Source: Streptomyces sp. STR69
GTDB lineage: Bacteria; Actinomycetota; Actinomycetes; Streptomycetales; Streptomycetaceae
DNA: 64,000 nucleotides
Assembly: GCF_024519455.1 (NCBI RefSeq)
Contig: NZ_JALJRY010000003.1
Location: forward strand, 321,675-385,674
Reading direction: 5' to 3'
Part shown: piece after piece, positions 26,701 to 36,086 of the stretch
Numbering within the stretch: position 1 is the first letter of the stretch
Layout of the letters: the number at the start of each line of letters is the position of its first letter
Notes under the pieces: generated by a model
The model's database searches: none
What the model was told of the DNA's origin: nothing
What the model saw: the letters and a program-made list of their open reading frames with translations, nothing else
Program-made: the position numbers and the translations under genes

Positions 26701-26764
26701 GACGGATGCGCTCTTCGAGAACACGCTTGAGGCGGGCTTCGACCAGGCTGCGGTCGTCATGCAT
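23750..26764 (-). CDS. Cytoplasmic alpha-mannosidase, glycoside hydrolase family 38
   Basis: 1,004 aa, full length for GH38. An N-terminal beta domain precedes the catalytic barrel. The zinc motif is GHAHIDSAWLWP (His-262, Asp-264), and WLPDTFGFAAGLPQ contains the Asp nucleophile and metal ligand (Asp-374). Further family blocks are VPAGGMWVESDTNMPGSEAM, VHGKRFF and LHQFHDILPGSSI near residue 580, then C-terminal beta domains. There is no signal peptide, so it should act on imported alpha-mannosides inside the cell. It follows the GH85 gene by 42 bp and is the last enzyme gene of the N-glycan operon. Confidence 0.95.
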   Translation of the reverse strand: MHDDRSLVEARLKRVLEERIRPAVYPESVPLEVAVWHAPGEPVPVAEGLAGTPEPIEVGARWGAPWGTSWFRVTGTVPQEWAGKTVEALLDLGFDENMPGFQCEGLVYRPDGTPVKGLNPRNQWVRIGAPVAGGEEVRLYVEAASNPVVLDYHPFVPTQLGDKETAGSEPQYTLTRMDLAVLDENVWQLVLDLEVVGELMAELPVDSARRWDLLRAVEKTLDAVDLQDVNGTAERARSQLTAVLSTPAVPSAHRISAIGHAHIDSAWLWPLRETVRKVARTTSNMTALLEDEPDFIFAMSQAQQWAWVKEHRPEVWARVKKAVADGRFVPAGGMWVESDTNMPGSEAMARQFVHGKRFFLDEFGIENEEAWLPDTFGFAAGLPQIIKAAGSKWLLTQKISWSQTNKFPHHTFRWEGIDGTRIFTHFPPVDTYNCSMQGREIAHAARNFKDKGVARHSLAPTGWGDGGGGTTREMVAKAARLRDLEGSATVAWETPKEFFEKAEAEYREPPVWVGELYLELHRATLTSQAKTKQGNRRSEHLLREAELWAATAAVRAGFPYPYEDLDRIWKTVLLHQFHDILPGSSIAWVHREARKTYEGLAAELNGIIEAAQRALAGEGTRELVFNSAPHTRDGVLAGGAQTPAVLGETALATRVGGGHVLENGLLRVEIDGRGLVVSAYDIQADRETIAPGRAANLLQLHPDFPNMWDAWDVDEFYRNTVTDLTDAEEVVADGNTVRIVRSFGASRVTQLLSLAPGERRLLIDTEVDWHETEKFLKLAFPLDVHAERYASETQFGHFHRPTHTNTSWEAAKFEACNHRFVHLEEPGWGVAVVNDSTYGHDVTRTVRTDGDRGTTTTVRVSLLRAPRFPDPETDQGVHRFRHALVPGAAIGDAVREGWRINLPERRVTGGQEVAPLVGVDRDAVVVTAVKLADDGSGDVVVRFHEAHGGRARATLTVGFAFDAVEAVDLLERPLADVGEVTREGDQLALRLRPFELVTLRFGRS

Positions 26765-26806
26765 GTGGGGTGCTCCGTGGCTCGGTTGCGGGTGGGACTA
26801 CGGGTG

Positions 26807-28825
26807 TTACCAGGCGTACGCGACCGTTGCGGGGGCCGACGCTGTGTACAGCTCCCCTGTCGCGCGCAGTTCGAACCACGCCTGCTGCTCGCCCTGTTCG
26901 GCCGTCAGCCCGCCGACGTAGAAGGCGCGCTGGCAGGTGCCGCCGAGGAACCGCCGGGTGCCGTCCGGCAGCAGACGGTGCAGTGTGTAGTGGCGTACGG
27001 CGTCGGGCACGGCGTCCCAGGCGAAGCGCAGGTTGCCGCCGGTGGCCGCGGTGATACGGAAGTTGGTGGGAGCGGCCGGCGTCGGTGACGCGCCGGCATC
27101 GCGCACGGCCAGCCCGCCGAGCCGCCAGTTCACGGGCCCCGCGGTCGCGGTGAGCCGTACACCTATGGCGTGGAGCGTGCCGGAGAGACCGGTGAGCGGC
27201 ACGGTCACCGTCTGCCAGTCGCTGCCCGAGGCCGCCACCGGAAGATATGTGTACGGCGGTGTCGATCCGGCCGTGCTCGGTTCGGCGGTGGCGACGGCCA
27301 GTTCGACGGTCGCGCTGCCGCTGTCGGTGCGGAAGGTCAGGTCGACCACGGTGTCATCGGTGATCGGCAGTTGGGTGGCGTACAGATCCAGGGTCGTCGG
27401 CGCGTCCAGTGCGCCGGCGACCAGCACACTGCTGCCGCCGCGCCACGCGTCCGCGAAGTCGAGGGTCACGGTGGGCCGTTGGCCCGTGGTGCGCACCGCC
27501 CAGCGGCGGGACGGCAGCCGGTCCTGGAGTCCGAGGTGGTTCCATTGCGCGTCCGAGGTGACCGCTCCGTCCTCGTACCAGCGGAGCCCGTGCCCGGTGT
27601 TGAAGACACTCGCGAACGGCAGTGCGCCGCCCACCGTGGACCGGTCGGCGACCGACACCGCCGGTGCCCGCCAGGGGTCGGTGCTGTCCGGCTTCGACGG
27701 GTCGAGCGAACGCCCGGTCCAGAAGCGGTCGTCGGCCGCGTGGAAGTCGCCGGGGGTGCGGGTCGCGGGGAGGTGGTTGCGGGTCCACTCGGGCCGGTAG
27801 AAGCCGATGGACGTGATGTGTGCCTTGGTCGTCGGCACCATCGCGTCCCAACTCACGGACGTGCTCGACCCGTTGGACTCGACGTCGACGCCCGCCCACA
27901 ACTCGTAGCGGCTGCGGCCCAGTCCGTCGGCCTTCGTCCCGGAGGCGGCCAGTGTGCTCGTGCTCCACCGGAAGTCGATGAACATGTCGTTCGCGGCCTG
28001 GAAGAACGCCTGGTTCGAGGTGTTGAGCGCGCCCTGCCAGCTGACCGTGCCGTTCACGGTCATCGCGTCGTACCAGGTGACGCGCTGCCCCTGGGCGGCG
28101 GCGAGGGACTTCAACTCGCTGACGAAGCCCTGCATGTCGGTGCCGAGCGCGGTGTTGCCGCCGCTGGTCTCGGCGTTGACGAACCAGCCGTCGAAGCCGT
28201 ACGCGGCGGCGACGGCGACGAGTTGGGCGGCGAGCGGGTAGTGCCCGGCGGCGTCCTTCTGGACCAGGTCGCGGGTCCACTGGAGTTGTCCGCCGTAGGC
28301 GACGGGCGGCAGGAAGATGTTGCCGAGGACGGGTACGCCGTGCCGGTGGGCGGCGTCCACGACGGGCGCGTTGGGGGCGAGGATGATGCCCTCGCCGGAG
28401 GAGCCGCCCCAGAAGACGAGTTCGTCGAGGTAGGACCAGTGGGTGAGGGCGTAGTAGTCGGCGGTGGCCGCGCCCTGGGAGGGGTTGCTCGACGTCGGCC
28501 CGAAGGAGACCAGGGACTGGATGCGGGCCTGGCCGGAGCGGGCGGTGCTGTTCGCGGGGGTCGGGGTGAAGCGCGCGGCCAGCGGGACGGCGGCGGCGTT
28601 GAAGGCGAGGTCCGTGTCCGAGGCGGCGGTCCAGGTCTTCAGGCTGCGCCAGGTGATGCCGGTGCCCGGGGTCCCGGAGGGCAGGGAGTCCGGGTACCAG
28701 TAACTGGCGTACGGCTGGGTCGCGGTGGCCGCTGCCTGCCCTGCCGCGTAGGCGGGCAGAGGCAGTTGGGGCAACAGGGCCGCCGCGCCGACGGCGAGCA
28801 GGACGGTGCGTCTGGTGGGGTTCAC
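26807..28825 (-). CDS. Secreted endo-beta-N-acetylglucosaminidase, glycoside hydrolase family 85
   Basis: 672 aa from a GTG at 28825 that overlaps the GH5 stop as GTGA. The signal peptide starts NPTRRTVLLAVG (possible Tat motif) and ends AYAA near residue 28. GH85 blocks are PYASYWYPDSLP, THWSYLDELVFWGGS, GVPVLGNIFLPP and the catalytic GFDGWFVNAET with Asn-217 and Glu-219; TWYDAMTVNG follows. The C-terminal ~250 residues are beta modules, probably carbohydrate binding plus a fibronectin-like domain. The enzyme cuts the chitobiose core of N-glycans and frees the glycan with one GlcNAc. Confidence 0.94.
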   Translation of the reverse strand: MNPTRRTVLLAVGAAALLPQLPLPAYAAGQAAATATQPYASYWYPDSLPSGTPGTGITWRSLKTWTAASDTDLAFNAAAVPLAARFTPTPANSTARSGQARIQSLVSFGPTSSNPSQGAATADYYALTHWSYLDELVFWGGSSGEGIILAPNAPVVDAAHRHGVPVLGNIFLPPVAYGGQLQWTRDLVQKDAAGHYPLAAQLVAVAAAYGFDGWFVNAETSGGNTALGTDMQGFVSELKSLAAAQGQRVTWYDAMTVNGTVSWQGALNTSNQAFFQAANDMFIDFRWSTSTLAASGTKADGLGRSRYELWAGVDVESNGSSTSVSWDAMVPTTKAHITSIGFYRPEWTRNHLPATRTPGDFHAADDRFWTGRSLDPSKPDSTDPWRAPAVSVADRSTVGGALPFASVFNTGHGLRWYEDGAVTSDAQWNHLGLQDRLPSRRWAVRTTGQRPTVTLDFADAWRGGSSVLVAGALDAPTTLDLYATQLPITDDTVVDLTFRTDSGSATVELAVATAEPSTAGSTPPYTYLPVAASGSDWQTVTVPLTGLSGTLHAIGVRLTATAGPVNWRLGGLAVRDAGASPTPAAPTNFRITAATGGNLRFAWDAVPDAVRHYTLHRLLPDGTRRFLGGTCQRAFYVGGLTAEQGEQQAWFELRATGELYTASAPATVAYAW

Positions 28826-30078
28826 GAGCTGGTGTCTCCTTGTGGGGTGGGGAGTACCTGGTCCGGAGTGACGACTTCGGTGATGCCGCGCGCGGCGAGG
28901 TGTTCCTTGTCGTCCGCGCGCACGTCGAGGACGGTCGCCGGTCGGGCGCCGTCGGCGACGAGTCGGAAGTAGGCGTCGAAGACCGGCCCGCCGGGACCGC
29001 AGACCGAGCGGACCGACGGATCGGCGGGCACGACGAGCGCCGTGCTGCGGGGGGCGGGCGCGTACGTGGGCTCACGGGCCGCCTCGGCGAGCACGAGCGC
29101 GATGTCCTTGGCCTGCCGGTCGTTGGTCAACAGGCCCAGCCCGTATTCGAGTTCGGGGAAGTCGGCGAGGTCGCGGGACACGTCGTGGGAGCACCACCAG
29201 GTGATGCCCCACAGGTCGGGACAGTCAAGGGCGCCTGCGATGGTCGCGGAGGCGAAGTCGGCCGCGTGCTCGGCGGGGACGAGCGGCTGGGGCGCGCCGA
29301 CCTCCTGGAGCCAGACGGGCCGGTGCGGTTCGTCGGCCCAGGCCTTGCTCAACTCGACGAGATACGCGGCGTGATGTTCACTCGGCACGGAGGTACGGCC
29401 GTGGCGTTGGGCGGTGCCGTTGAAGACCCAGGAGTGCACGGCCGTCATCGCGCCCCGGCGGGCGGCCTGGCCCGGGGTGAACGGCATGTCGTCCTGGTAC
29501 CAGGTCGCGTCGTACTCGGCGTGCAGATGCGGCTTGCCGGGCGCCCCCTCCGCGCAGGCGGCCAGCATTCGCTCCAGCCAGGCGTCGATCTGGTCCTCTG
29601 TCGCCCGGTCGGGGTCCGGATGCGGGCCCGCCGAGAACTGGTTGACCTCGTTGCCGAGGGTCATGCCGATGAAGTTCGGCCGGTCGGCGAGGGCGGCGGC
29701 GAGCGTGCGCAGGTAGGCGGCCTGGCCGTCGAGGACGTCCGGGTCGGTGAAGAGGTTGCGCCGGTGCCAGGTGCGGGTCCAGGCCGGCAGATAGTCGAAG
29801 CTGCTCAAGTGCCCTTGCAGACCGTCCACGTTGACGTCGAGCCCGCGCTCACCGGCCGCGTCGACGAGCTCGACGAGCTGCTCCACGGCCTTCGGGCGGA
29901 TCAGTGTGCGGTTGGGCTGGAAGTACGGCCACAGCGGGAAGACCCGGATGTGGTCGAGGCCCAGCTCGGCGATCGAGTCGAGGTCGGCACGTACGGAGTC
30001 GAGGTCGAAGTCGAGCCAGTGGTGGAACCACCCTTGGCTGGGGGTGTAGTTGACGCCGAAGCGCACGGCAGAAGACAT
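28822..30078 (-). CDS. Glycoside hydrolase family 5, probably subfamily 18 beta-mannosidase for the N-glycan core
   Basis: 418 aa from ATG 30078; an upstream in-frame Met at 30114 is less likely because homology starts at FGVNYTPSQGWFHHW. The acid/base is Glu-144 in MTLGNEVNQ and the nucleophile is Glu-259 in VWLQEVGAP, with ITWWCSHDVSRD downstream. There is no signal peptide. The start FGVNYTPS...WL and the context match GH5_18, whose characterised members release mannose from Man-beta-1,4-GlcNAc. It would finish the trisaccharide core after GH38 removes alpha-mannose. Confidence 0.85.
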   Translation of the reverse strand: MSSAVRFGVNYTPSQGWFHHWLDFDLDSVRADLDSIAELGLDHIRVFPLWPYFQPNRTLIRPKAVEQLVELVDAAGERGLDVNVDGLQGHLSSFDYLPAWTRTWHRRNLFTDPDVLDGQAAYLRTLAAALADRPNFIGMTLGNEVNQFSAGPHPDPDRATEDQIDAWLERMLAACAEGAPGKPHLHAEYDATWYQDDMPFTPGQAARRGAMTAVHSWVFNGTAQRHGRTSVPSEHHAAYLVELSKAWADEPHRPVWLQEVGAPQPLVPAEHAADFASATIAGALDCPDLWGITWWCSHDVSRDLADFPELEYGLGLLTNDRQAKDIALVLAEAAREPTYAPAPRSTALVVPADPSVRSVCGPGGPVFDAYFRLVADGARPATVLDVRADDKEHLAARGITEVVTPDQVLPTPQGDTSS

Positions 30079-30121
30079 CGGGATCCTGGTTCTGTAGTGC
30101 GTGTCCGAATGCAAGGGGACG

Positions 30122-31020
<899 letters not shown>

Positions 31021-31024
<4 letters not shown>

Positions 31025-31914
31025 GCGTCCTCCTTCCGGTCGGCCCGCAGGACGAGCAGCATCAGCGCGACGGTGACGACGAAGACGACGACCGAGAGCG
31101 CGGAGGCGTAACCGACCCGGCCGGTCAGGCCGGTGCCGGTGCGCTGGACGAGCATCACGAGGGTGGTGTCCTCCCCGGCCGGTCCGCCGCTCGGCCCCGC
31201 CATCAGGTACACCTCGGAGAACACCTTGAAGGCGGCCACCGAGGACAGCGCCCCGACGAGGACCATCGTGGAGCGGACGGCGGGCACGGTGACCGTGAAG
31301 AACCGGCGTACCGCGCCCGCGCCGTCGACCGAGGCGGCCTCGTGGAGTTCGCGGGGCACGTTGGCGAGCGCGGCCAGGTAAATGATCATGTAGTAGCCGA
31401 GGCCCTTCCAGACCGTGACGGCCATGGCGCTCAGCAGCAACAGCCACTGGTCACTCAGAAAACCGATCCGGCCGACGCCGATCGTCTCCAACAGCGAGTT
31501 GACCAGGCCGCGTTCGTCCAGCAGCCACACCCAGATGAGTCCGACCACGACGATCGACGCGACGACCGGGGTGTAGAAGGCGGACCGGAAGAAGGTGATG
31601 CCGGGGATGTTCTTCTGCACCAACAGGGCGAGCAGCAGCGGGAGTACGACGAGTGCGGGGACCACCCCGAGGATGTACAGGGTGCTGTTGCGCAGGCCGG
31701 TCCAGAACATGTCGTCGTGCCACAGCTCGCGGAAGTTGGCGAAGCCCACGAAGTGGCCCGGGATCAGGGTGCGCCGGTCGGTGAGGGCGTTGGCCAGCGT
31801 GGAGCCGAACGGGTAGAGGATGAAGACGCCGGTGATCAGCAGTCCGGGGGCGGCGAACAGCCAGGGGCTGATGGGCAGTTGGCGCCGCACCCGGGAGACG
31901 GTGGAGAGGGCCAT
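31021..31914 (-). CDS. Carbohydrate ABC transporter permease (MalF type)
   Basis: 297 aa, six predicted membrane helices. The EAA loop is LANVPRELHEAASVDGAGAVRRFFTVTVPAVRS at about residues 188-220. The N-terminal helix LFAAPGLLITGVFILYPFGSTLANAL is typical. The gene starts 6 bp after the binding-protein stop and overlaps the next permease start, so the three transport genes are tightly coupled. The likely cargo is an oligosaccharide released from N-glycans. Confidence 0.93.
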
Positions 31915-31920
31915 CGCGGA

Positions 31921-33213
31921 CTACCCCTGCTGCTGGAGGAGCGTGTTGCACTGCTTGACAGCGTTGTCAAGAGCCGTCTCGGGGCTCTCCTTGCCTTGCA
32001 GAGCCTTGGCCACCTCGTTGCGCAGCGCGGTCTTCATCTGCTCACTGAACAGCACCGGCGTGTAATTCACCGCGTTTTTCAGGGACTTGGCGGCGGCGAT
32101 CCGTACCCGCGTCTCGTCGGTGCCGTCCTCCTTGGTGAAGTACGGGTCGTCGAGGGAGCCCGCGGTGCTCGGGAAGATGGCGACCTTCTTCGCGAACGAC
32201 ATCTGCTGCTGGGCGTCGGTGACGTAGTGCGCGAAGGCCACGGCGGCGGGGGTGTGCTTGGTCTTGGAGTTGACCATCACGCCCATCACGTACATGTTGA
32301 CGTGGCCGGTGCTGGTGATCTGGTCGGTGATGCCGATGTTCTTGTACAGGCTGGGCGCCTGCTTCTTGAAGTTGTCCAGGTCCAGGGCGCTGCCGGGGTT
32401 CATGGCGACGGCTCCGGTGAGGAACTTCTTGCCGGACGACTCGGGGGTGGCGGTGAGCGCCTGCGGGTCGAGGGCCTTCGCGTCGTACAACTCCTTGTAC
32501 TTGGTGAGGAGTTCGATGCCCTTGGCGTCGTTGAAGGCGAAGGCGGTGCCGGCCTTGTTCATGAGCTCGACGCCGTAGCGGCCGAAGTCCTCGACGGTGG
32601 GGACGTTGGCGAGGGTGGCGACCTTGCCGTCGGTCTTCTTCGCCAACTGGAGTGCCTGGGCGAAGAGTTCGTCGTACGTCTTCGGCGGCTGGTCGGCGTC
32701 GAGTCCGGCCTGCTTGAACAGGGACTTGTTGTAGAAGAGCGGTCCGGTGTTGAGGTACCAGGGGAAGGCGTAGGTCCCGGTCATGCCCGGTATCTGGTGG
32801 CTCGCCCAGGCGCCGGGCAGGTACTCGCTCTTGTACTTCGAGGCCGCCTTGTCCAGGTCCATCGCGAGGCCCGCCTTGGCGAGCGGGGCGACCAGGTCCG
32901 GGGAGACGTTGACGACGTCCGGCAGGGTGCCGCCTGCGGCGTCGGCGCTGATCTTGTCGGCGTAGCCCTCGGCGGGCTGGTCGATCCACTTCACATGGGT
33001 GCCGGGGTACTGCTTCTCGAAGCCGGAGATCACGCCCTCGAAGTAGGACTTGAAGTTGGCGCGGAGGTTCCAGGTCTGGAAGGTGATGTCGCCTTCGACC
33101 TTGCCCGAGGCGTCGGTCGAGCCGCCGTCGTCTCCTCCGGAGCCGCAGGCGCTCAGCGGCATGAGGACTACGGCGGCGGCAGCGGCGGCGAAGGCTCTGC
33201 GGGAGATGCGCAC
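31921..33213 (-). CDS. Extracellular oligosaccharide-binding lipoprotein (family 1 solute-binding protein)
   Basis: 430 aa from GTG 33213, with AAAGGAG upstream. The signal VRISRRAFAAAAAAVVLMPLSAC has a twin-arginine pair and a lipobox with Cys-23. The mature protein has the SBP_bac_1 layout: ITFQTWNLRANFKSYFEGVISGFEKQYPGTHVKWID, then GTLPDVVNVSPDLVAPLAKAGL, then YAFPWYLNTGPLFYNKSLFKQAG. It is the first gene of the N-glycan operon. Family members bind di- to oligosaccharides; a mannose/GlcNAc-containing glycan fits the neighbouring enzymes. Confidence 0.93.
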   Translation of the reverse strand: MRISRRAFAAAAAAVVLMPLSACGSGGDDGGSTDASGKVEGDITFQTWNLRANFKSYFEGVISGFEKQYPGTHVKWIDQPAEGYADKISADAAGGTLPDVVNVSPDLVAPLAKAGLAMDLDKAASKYKSEYLPGAWASHQIPGMTGTYAFPWYLNTGPLFYNKSLFKQAGLDADQPPKTYDELFAQALQLAKKTDGKVATLANVPTVEDFGRYGVELMNKAGTAFAFNDAKGIELLTKYKELYDAKALDPQALTATPESSGKKFLTGAVAMNPGSALDLDNFKKQAPSLYKNIGITDQITSTGHVNMYVMGVMVNSKTKHTPAAVAFAHYVTDAQQQMSFAKKVAIFPSTAGSLDDPYFTKEDGTDETRVRIAAAKSLKNAVNYTPVLFSEQMKTALRNEVAKALQGKESPETALDNAVKQCNTLLQQQG

Positions 33214-33378
33214 GGCGGATCGCTCCTTTGCAGTGGGGGTTGGCCAATCGTGCCGGGGCAGACCTTGCACGCTGTTCGCGGGGTGCGTCAATGGATTCCG
33301 CTCAGCTAAATTCATTAGTTGGCCCGATCCGGCCAACATCCCAGCTCAGCAAGGTGTGTTCGCATTCTTGCGGTGGAT

Positions 33379-33420
33379 CACTAATGCGCTTTAGGGTGTG
33401 CTGGCTCAAGCGCATTAGTG
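33379..33420. promoter_or_regulatory. Tandem LacI-type operators within a perfect 13-bp inverted repeat
   Basis: CACTAATGCGCTT (33379-33391) and AAGCGCATTAGTG (33408-33420) are exact reverse complements separated by 16 bp. Each arm is itself centred on a LacI-like site: CTAATGCGCTTTAG (33381-33394) matches its own complement at 12 of 14 positions and CTCAAGCGCATTAG (33405-33418) at 10 of 14, both with a central GCGC. The centres are 24 bp apart. A related CTAAATTCATTAG lies at 33306-33318, nearer the binding-protein gene. This is the probable site of the adjacent LacI regulator. Confidence 0.65.
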
Positions 33421-33448
33421 CGCGGTGCCGATGGAATGGAGAGCGGGC

Positions 33449-34492
33449 TTGTCAGGCAAGCGGTCACCCGCGCGTCGGCCGACGATGAAGGACATCGCGC
33501 AGCGCGCCGGTGTGTCCGAGAGCGCGGTCTCCTTCGCGCTCAACGGCCGGCCCGGCGTCTCCGAGATCACCCGCGACCGGGTGCGCCGGGTCGCGGAACA
33601 ACTGGGCTGGCGGCCCAGCACCGCGGCGCGGGCGCTGTCCGGGGAGGGTGCGGCGACGGTCGGTTTCGTGCTGGCCCGGCCCGCGGACACCCTCGGCGTC
33701 GACTCGTTCTTCCTCCAACTCGTCTCGGGCATCCAGGAGATACTGGCCGAGCGGCATCTCGGGCTGCTCTTCCAGATGGCCGAGGACGTCGACGACGAGT
33801 GCGCGGTGTACCGACGCTGGTGGGCCGAACACCGGGTGGACGGGGTCCTGGTGGCCGACCCGCGCACCGCCGACCCACGGCCCGACCTCCTCGACGAACT
33901 GGGCCTGCCCGCCGTGGTGATCGGCGGCGCACCGGACGAACGGCATCCCGGTCTGTCGACGGTGTGGGCGGACGACGCGGGCGCGATGGCTTCGGTGGTC
34001 GACGAGTTGTACGCGCGCGGCCACCGCCGTATCGCGCACATCGCCGGTCTGCCGGGCCTCGCGCACACCGAGCGGCGGATCCGCGCCCTGCGCGCCGAGG
34101 CCGCGCGCCGCGGGCTGACCGAGGTGCACTCGGTGACGACCGACTACTCGGACGCGGCGGGCGCCGCCGTCACCCGCCGGGTCCTCGAAGTCGCCGCTCC
34201 CCCAACGGCGTTGATCTACGACAACGACGTGATGGCCGTCGCCGGGGTGGCCGCCGCGACCGAACTCGGCTTCTCCGTACCGGCGGACGTGTCGGTGGTC
34301 GCCTGGGAGGACTCGGCGCTGTGCCGGATGGTCCGGCCGTGGCTGTCGGCGCTGTCCCGGGACAGCGTGGAGTTCGGCCGTACGGCGGCCCAGGAGTTGA
34401 CCGCGTTGCTGGACGGGGGCCCGGCGCGCACCGTGCGGGTGCCGGTGCCGCGGCTGATCGAGCGGGACAGCACAGGTCCGGCCCGGGTGTGA
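33449..34492 (+). CDS. LacI-family regulator of the N-glycan operon
   Basis: 347 aa from a TTG at 33449, chosen because GGAGAG (33438-33443) lies 5 nt upstream; in-frame GTG 33425 and ATG 33431 have no ribosome binding site. The HTH is TMKDIAQRAGVSESAVSFALNGRPGVSEITRDRVRRVAEQLGW, with hinge helix RPSTAARALSG. The effector domain follows: VDGVLVADPR, GLPAVVIGG, VWADDAGAMASVVDELYARGHRRIAHI and ALIYDNDVMAVAGV. It is divergent from the transport/glycosidase operon and faces a strong inverted repeat, so it probably represses both directions until a glycan fragment binds. Confidence 0.9.
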   Translation: MSGKRSPARRPTMKDIAQRAGVSESAVSFALNGRPGVSEITRDRVRRVAEQLGWRPSTAARALSGEGAATVGFVLARPADTLGVDSFFLQLVSGIQEILAERHLGLLFQMAEDVDDECAVYRRWWAEHRVDGVLVADPRTADPRPDLLDELGLPAVVIGGAPDERHPGLSTVWADDAGAMASVVDELYARGHRRIAHIAGLPGLAHTERRIRALRAEAARRGLTEVHSVTTDYSDAAGAAVTRRVLEVAAPPTALIYDNDVMAVAGVAAATELGFSVPADVSVVAWEDSALCRMVRPWLSALSRDSVEFGRTAAQELTALLDGGPARTVRVPVPRLIERDSTGPARV

Positions 34493-34562
34493 AAGTGCTG
34501 TGTCTCCCGGTTCGAGCCCGAATCGCCGGACACCGCCGGGTACTTCGTGTGAGGCTTTGCCC

Positions 34563-35369
34563 ATGACTTCCGAAGACCCGCTGGCCGACCGGCTCCAGCT
34601 CGACCGGCCGCACTCCGCCCGCGTGTGGAACTTCCTGCTGGGCGGCAAGGACAACTACGCCGCCGACCGTGAAGCCGGCGAAATGATCGTCAAGATGTTC
34701 CCGGACATCGCCCTGCTGGCTCGCCTCCAACGAGGCTTCCTGGTGCGGGCCGTGCACTATCTCGCCGCGGAGGCGGGCATCCGCCAGTTCCTCGACATCG
34801 GCACCGGTCTGCCGACCGTCGACAACACGCACGAGGTCGCGCAGCGCATCGCGCCCGAGAGCCGGATCGTGTACGTCGACAACGACCCGCTGGTGCTGGT
34901 GCACGCGCAGGCGTTGCTCACCAGCACGCCCGAAGGGGCCTGCGCCTACGTCGAGGCCGATGTCCGCGATCCCGAGACGATCCTCGAAGCCGCGGCCCGG
35001 ACACTGGACTTCAGCAAGCCGATCGCCCTGACGATGCTCGGCATCCTGGGCCAGATCCCGGACTCGGACGAGCCCGAGGCCGTCGTGGCCCGCTTCCTCG
35101 ACGCCCTGCCCCCGGGCAGCTATCTCGCGCTGACCGACGGCACCGACACCAACCCGGCGCTCAACCAGGCGATCTCGGTGTACAACGCCAACTCCGCCAG
35201 CTCGTACTATCTGCGCAGCCCCGCGCGGGTGACGGCCTTCTTCGACGGTCTTGAGGCCGTCGAGCCAGGCATCGTCCCCATTTCACAATGGCGGCCCGAG
35301 CCTGTCGACGTGGGCAGTGACACGTCCGACGTCGTGGACACGATCTGCGGCATCGGCCGCAAAATCTGA
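34563..35369 (+). CDS. SAM-dependent methyltransferase of the DUF574/Methyltransf_19 family
   Basis: 268 aa from ATG 34563. Recognisable blocks are HSARVWNFLLGGKDNYAADREAGE, LVRAVHYLAAEAGIRQFLDIGTGLPT (SAM-binding motif I), RIVYVDNDPLVLVHAQALL and ALTMLGILGQIPD. This family is greatly expanded in Streptomyces and its substrates are unknown. Genes of this type often sit near DUF397 and Scr1-type HTH genes, as here. A strong hairpin follows the stop. Confidence 0.92.
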   Translation: MTSEDPLADRLQLDRPHSARVWNFLLGGKDNYAADREAGEMIVKMFPDIALLARLQRGFLVRAVHYLAAEAGIRQFLDIGTGLPTVDNTHEVAQRIAPESRIVYVDNDPLVLVHAQALLTSTPEGACAYVEADVRDPETILEAAARTLDFSKPIALTMLGILGQIPDSDEPEAVVARFLDALPPGSYLALTDGTDTNPALNQAISVYNANSASSYYLRSPARVTAFFDGLEAVEPGIVPISQWRPEPVDVGSDTSDVVDTICGIGRKI

Positions 35370-35379
35370 GCGGCAACAC

Positions 35380-35418
35380 AGAAGCGGGGTACCGGCGTTG
35401 GGCCGGTACCCCGCTTCT
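35380..35418. terminator. Bidirectional hairpin terminator, 17-bp perfect stem
   Basis: 35380-35396 and 35402-35418 are exact reverse complements around a 5-nt loop. The stem lies 11 bp after the methyltransferase stop and 17 bp after the stop of the convergent ATP-binding protein gene, so it can end transcription from both sides. There is no U-tract, as is common in Streptomyces. Confidence 0.85.
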
Positions 35419-35434
35419 CTGCCTGTCCGTCGAG

Positions 35435-35983
35435 TCAGAGCCGGAACAGCGCCCAGACCGTCTTGCCGCCGCCCGCCCGCAGGTTCCAGCCCCATGAGTC
35501 GCTGAGCGCGGAGACCACCTGGAGGCCGCGCCCGGACTCCGCGAACTCGTCGGGGTGCCCCTCCACGGGTATGCGGTCGCTGTCGTCGGTGACCGCGCAC
35601 ACGGCGTACGGCAGCCGGTCCCACACGGCGAGCCAGAGTGAAGGCTGTTGCACCACCGGGGAGTTGGGCGCCCGGCCGTAGCGCAGCGCGTTGCTCACCA
35701 GTTCCGACACGGTCACCGCCATGTCGTCGACGAGTTCGTCCCCGGCCCGGTCGGCCAGCGCGGCGCGAGTGAAGTCCCGTGCCACATGCGCCGATTGAGG
35801 CATCGGGGGCACGGCCAGGACGGAACAGAGTGCCGGGTTGCCCCCGTCCCCGACGGTGGGGACCAGGGTGATGGTCTGCCCCGGTGCGGGTCGACCCACC
35901 TCGTCGACGGCCCGGCACAGCCACTCCCAAGTGCCCTCGATCCGCTGGGAGTCGAGCGGCCGTACGACTTGCTCTGCGGACAT
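35435..35983 (-). CDS. RsbW-like ATP-binding protein (HATPase anti-sigma kinase fold)
   Basis: 182 aa from ATG 35983; the upstream open frame shows no homology. The domain shows PMPQSAHVARDFTRAALADRAG, N-box DDMAVTVSELVSNALRYGR, DDSDRIPVE in the G1 region and SGRGLQVVSALSDSWGW for G2. It is a single HATPase domain of the kind that binds sigma factors or anti-sigma antagonists. Here it belongs to a WhiJ/AbaA-like set with the divergent DUF397 protein and the Scr1-type HTH protein. It may antagonise or modify the HTH regulator; the target is not known. Confidence 0.88.
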   Translation of the reverse strand: MSAEQVVRPLDSQRIEGTWEWLCRAVDEVGRPAPGQTITLVPTVGDGGNPALCSVLAVPPMPQSAHVARDFTRAALADRAGDELVDDMAVTVSELVSNALRYGRAPNSPVVQQPSLWLAVWDRLPYAVCAVTDDSDRIPVEGHPDEFAESGRGLQVVSALSDSWGWNLRAGGGKTVWALFRL

Positions 35984-36086
35984 CGCGACCCCTGAGACCC
36001 CAAGAGAACAACTGCGCGCGCTACACCTGTCCGGAACATGGTCCTCCGACTGACCCTGCGAACGCAAGTGCATCGGCAATTACCGC

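Noticed and set aside
31957..31973. TTGACAGCGTTGTCAA-like palindrome resembling the GH2 upstream operator
   Set aside because: It lies inside the 3' coding end of the binding-protein gene, is imperfect, and is not near a promoter, so it is probably chance.
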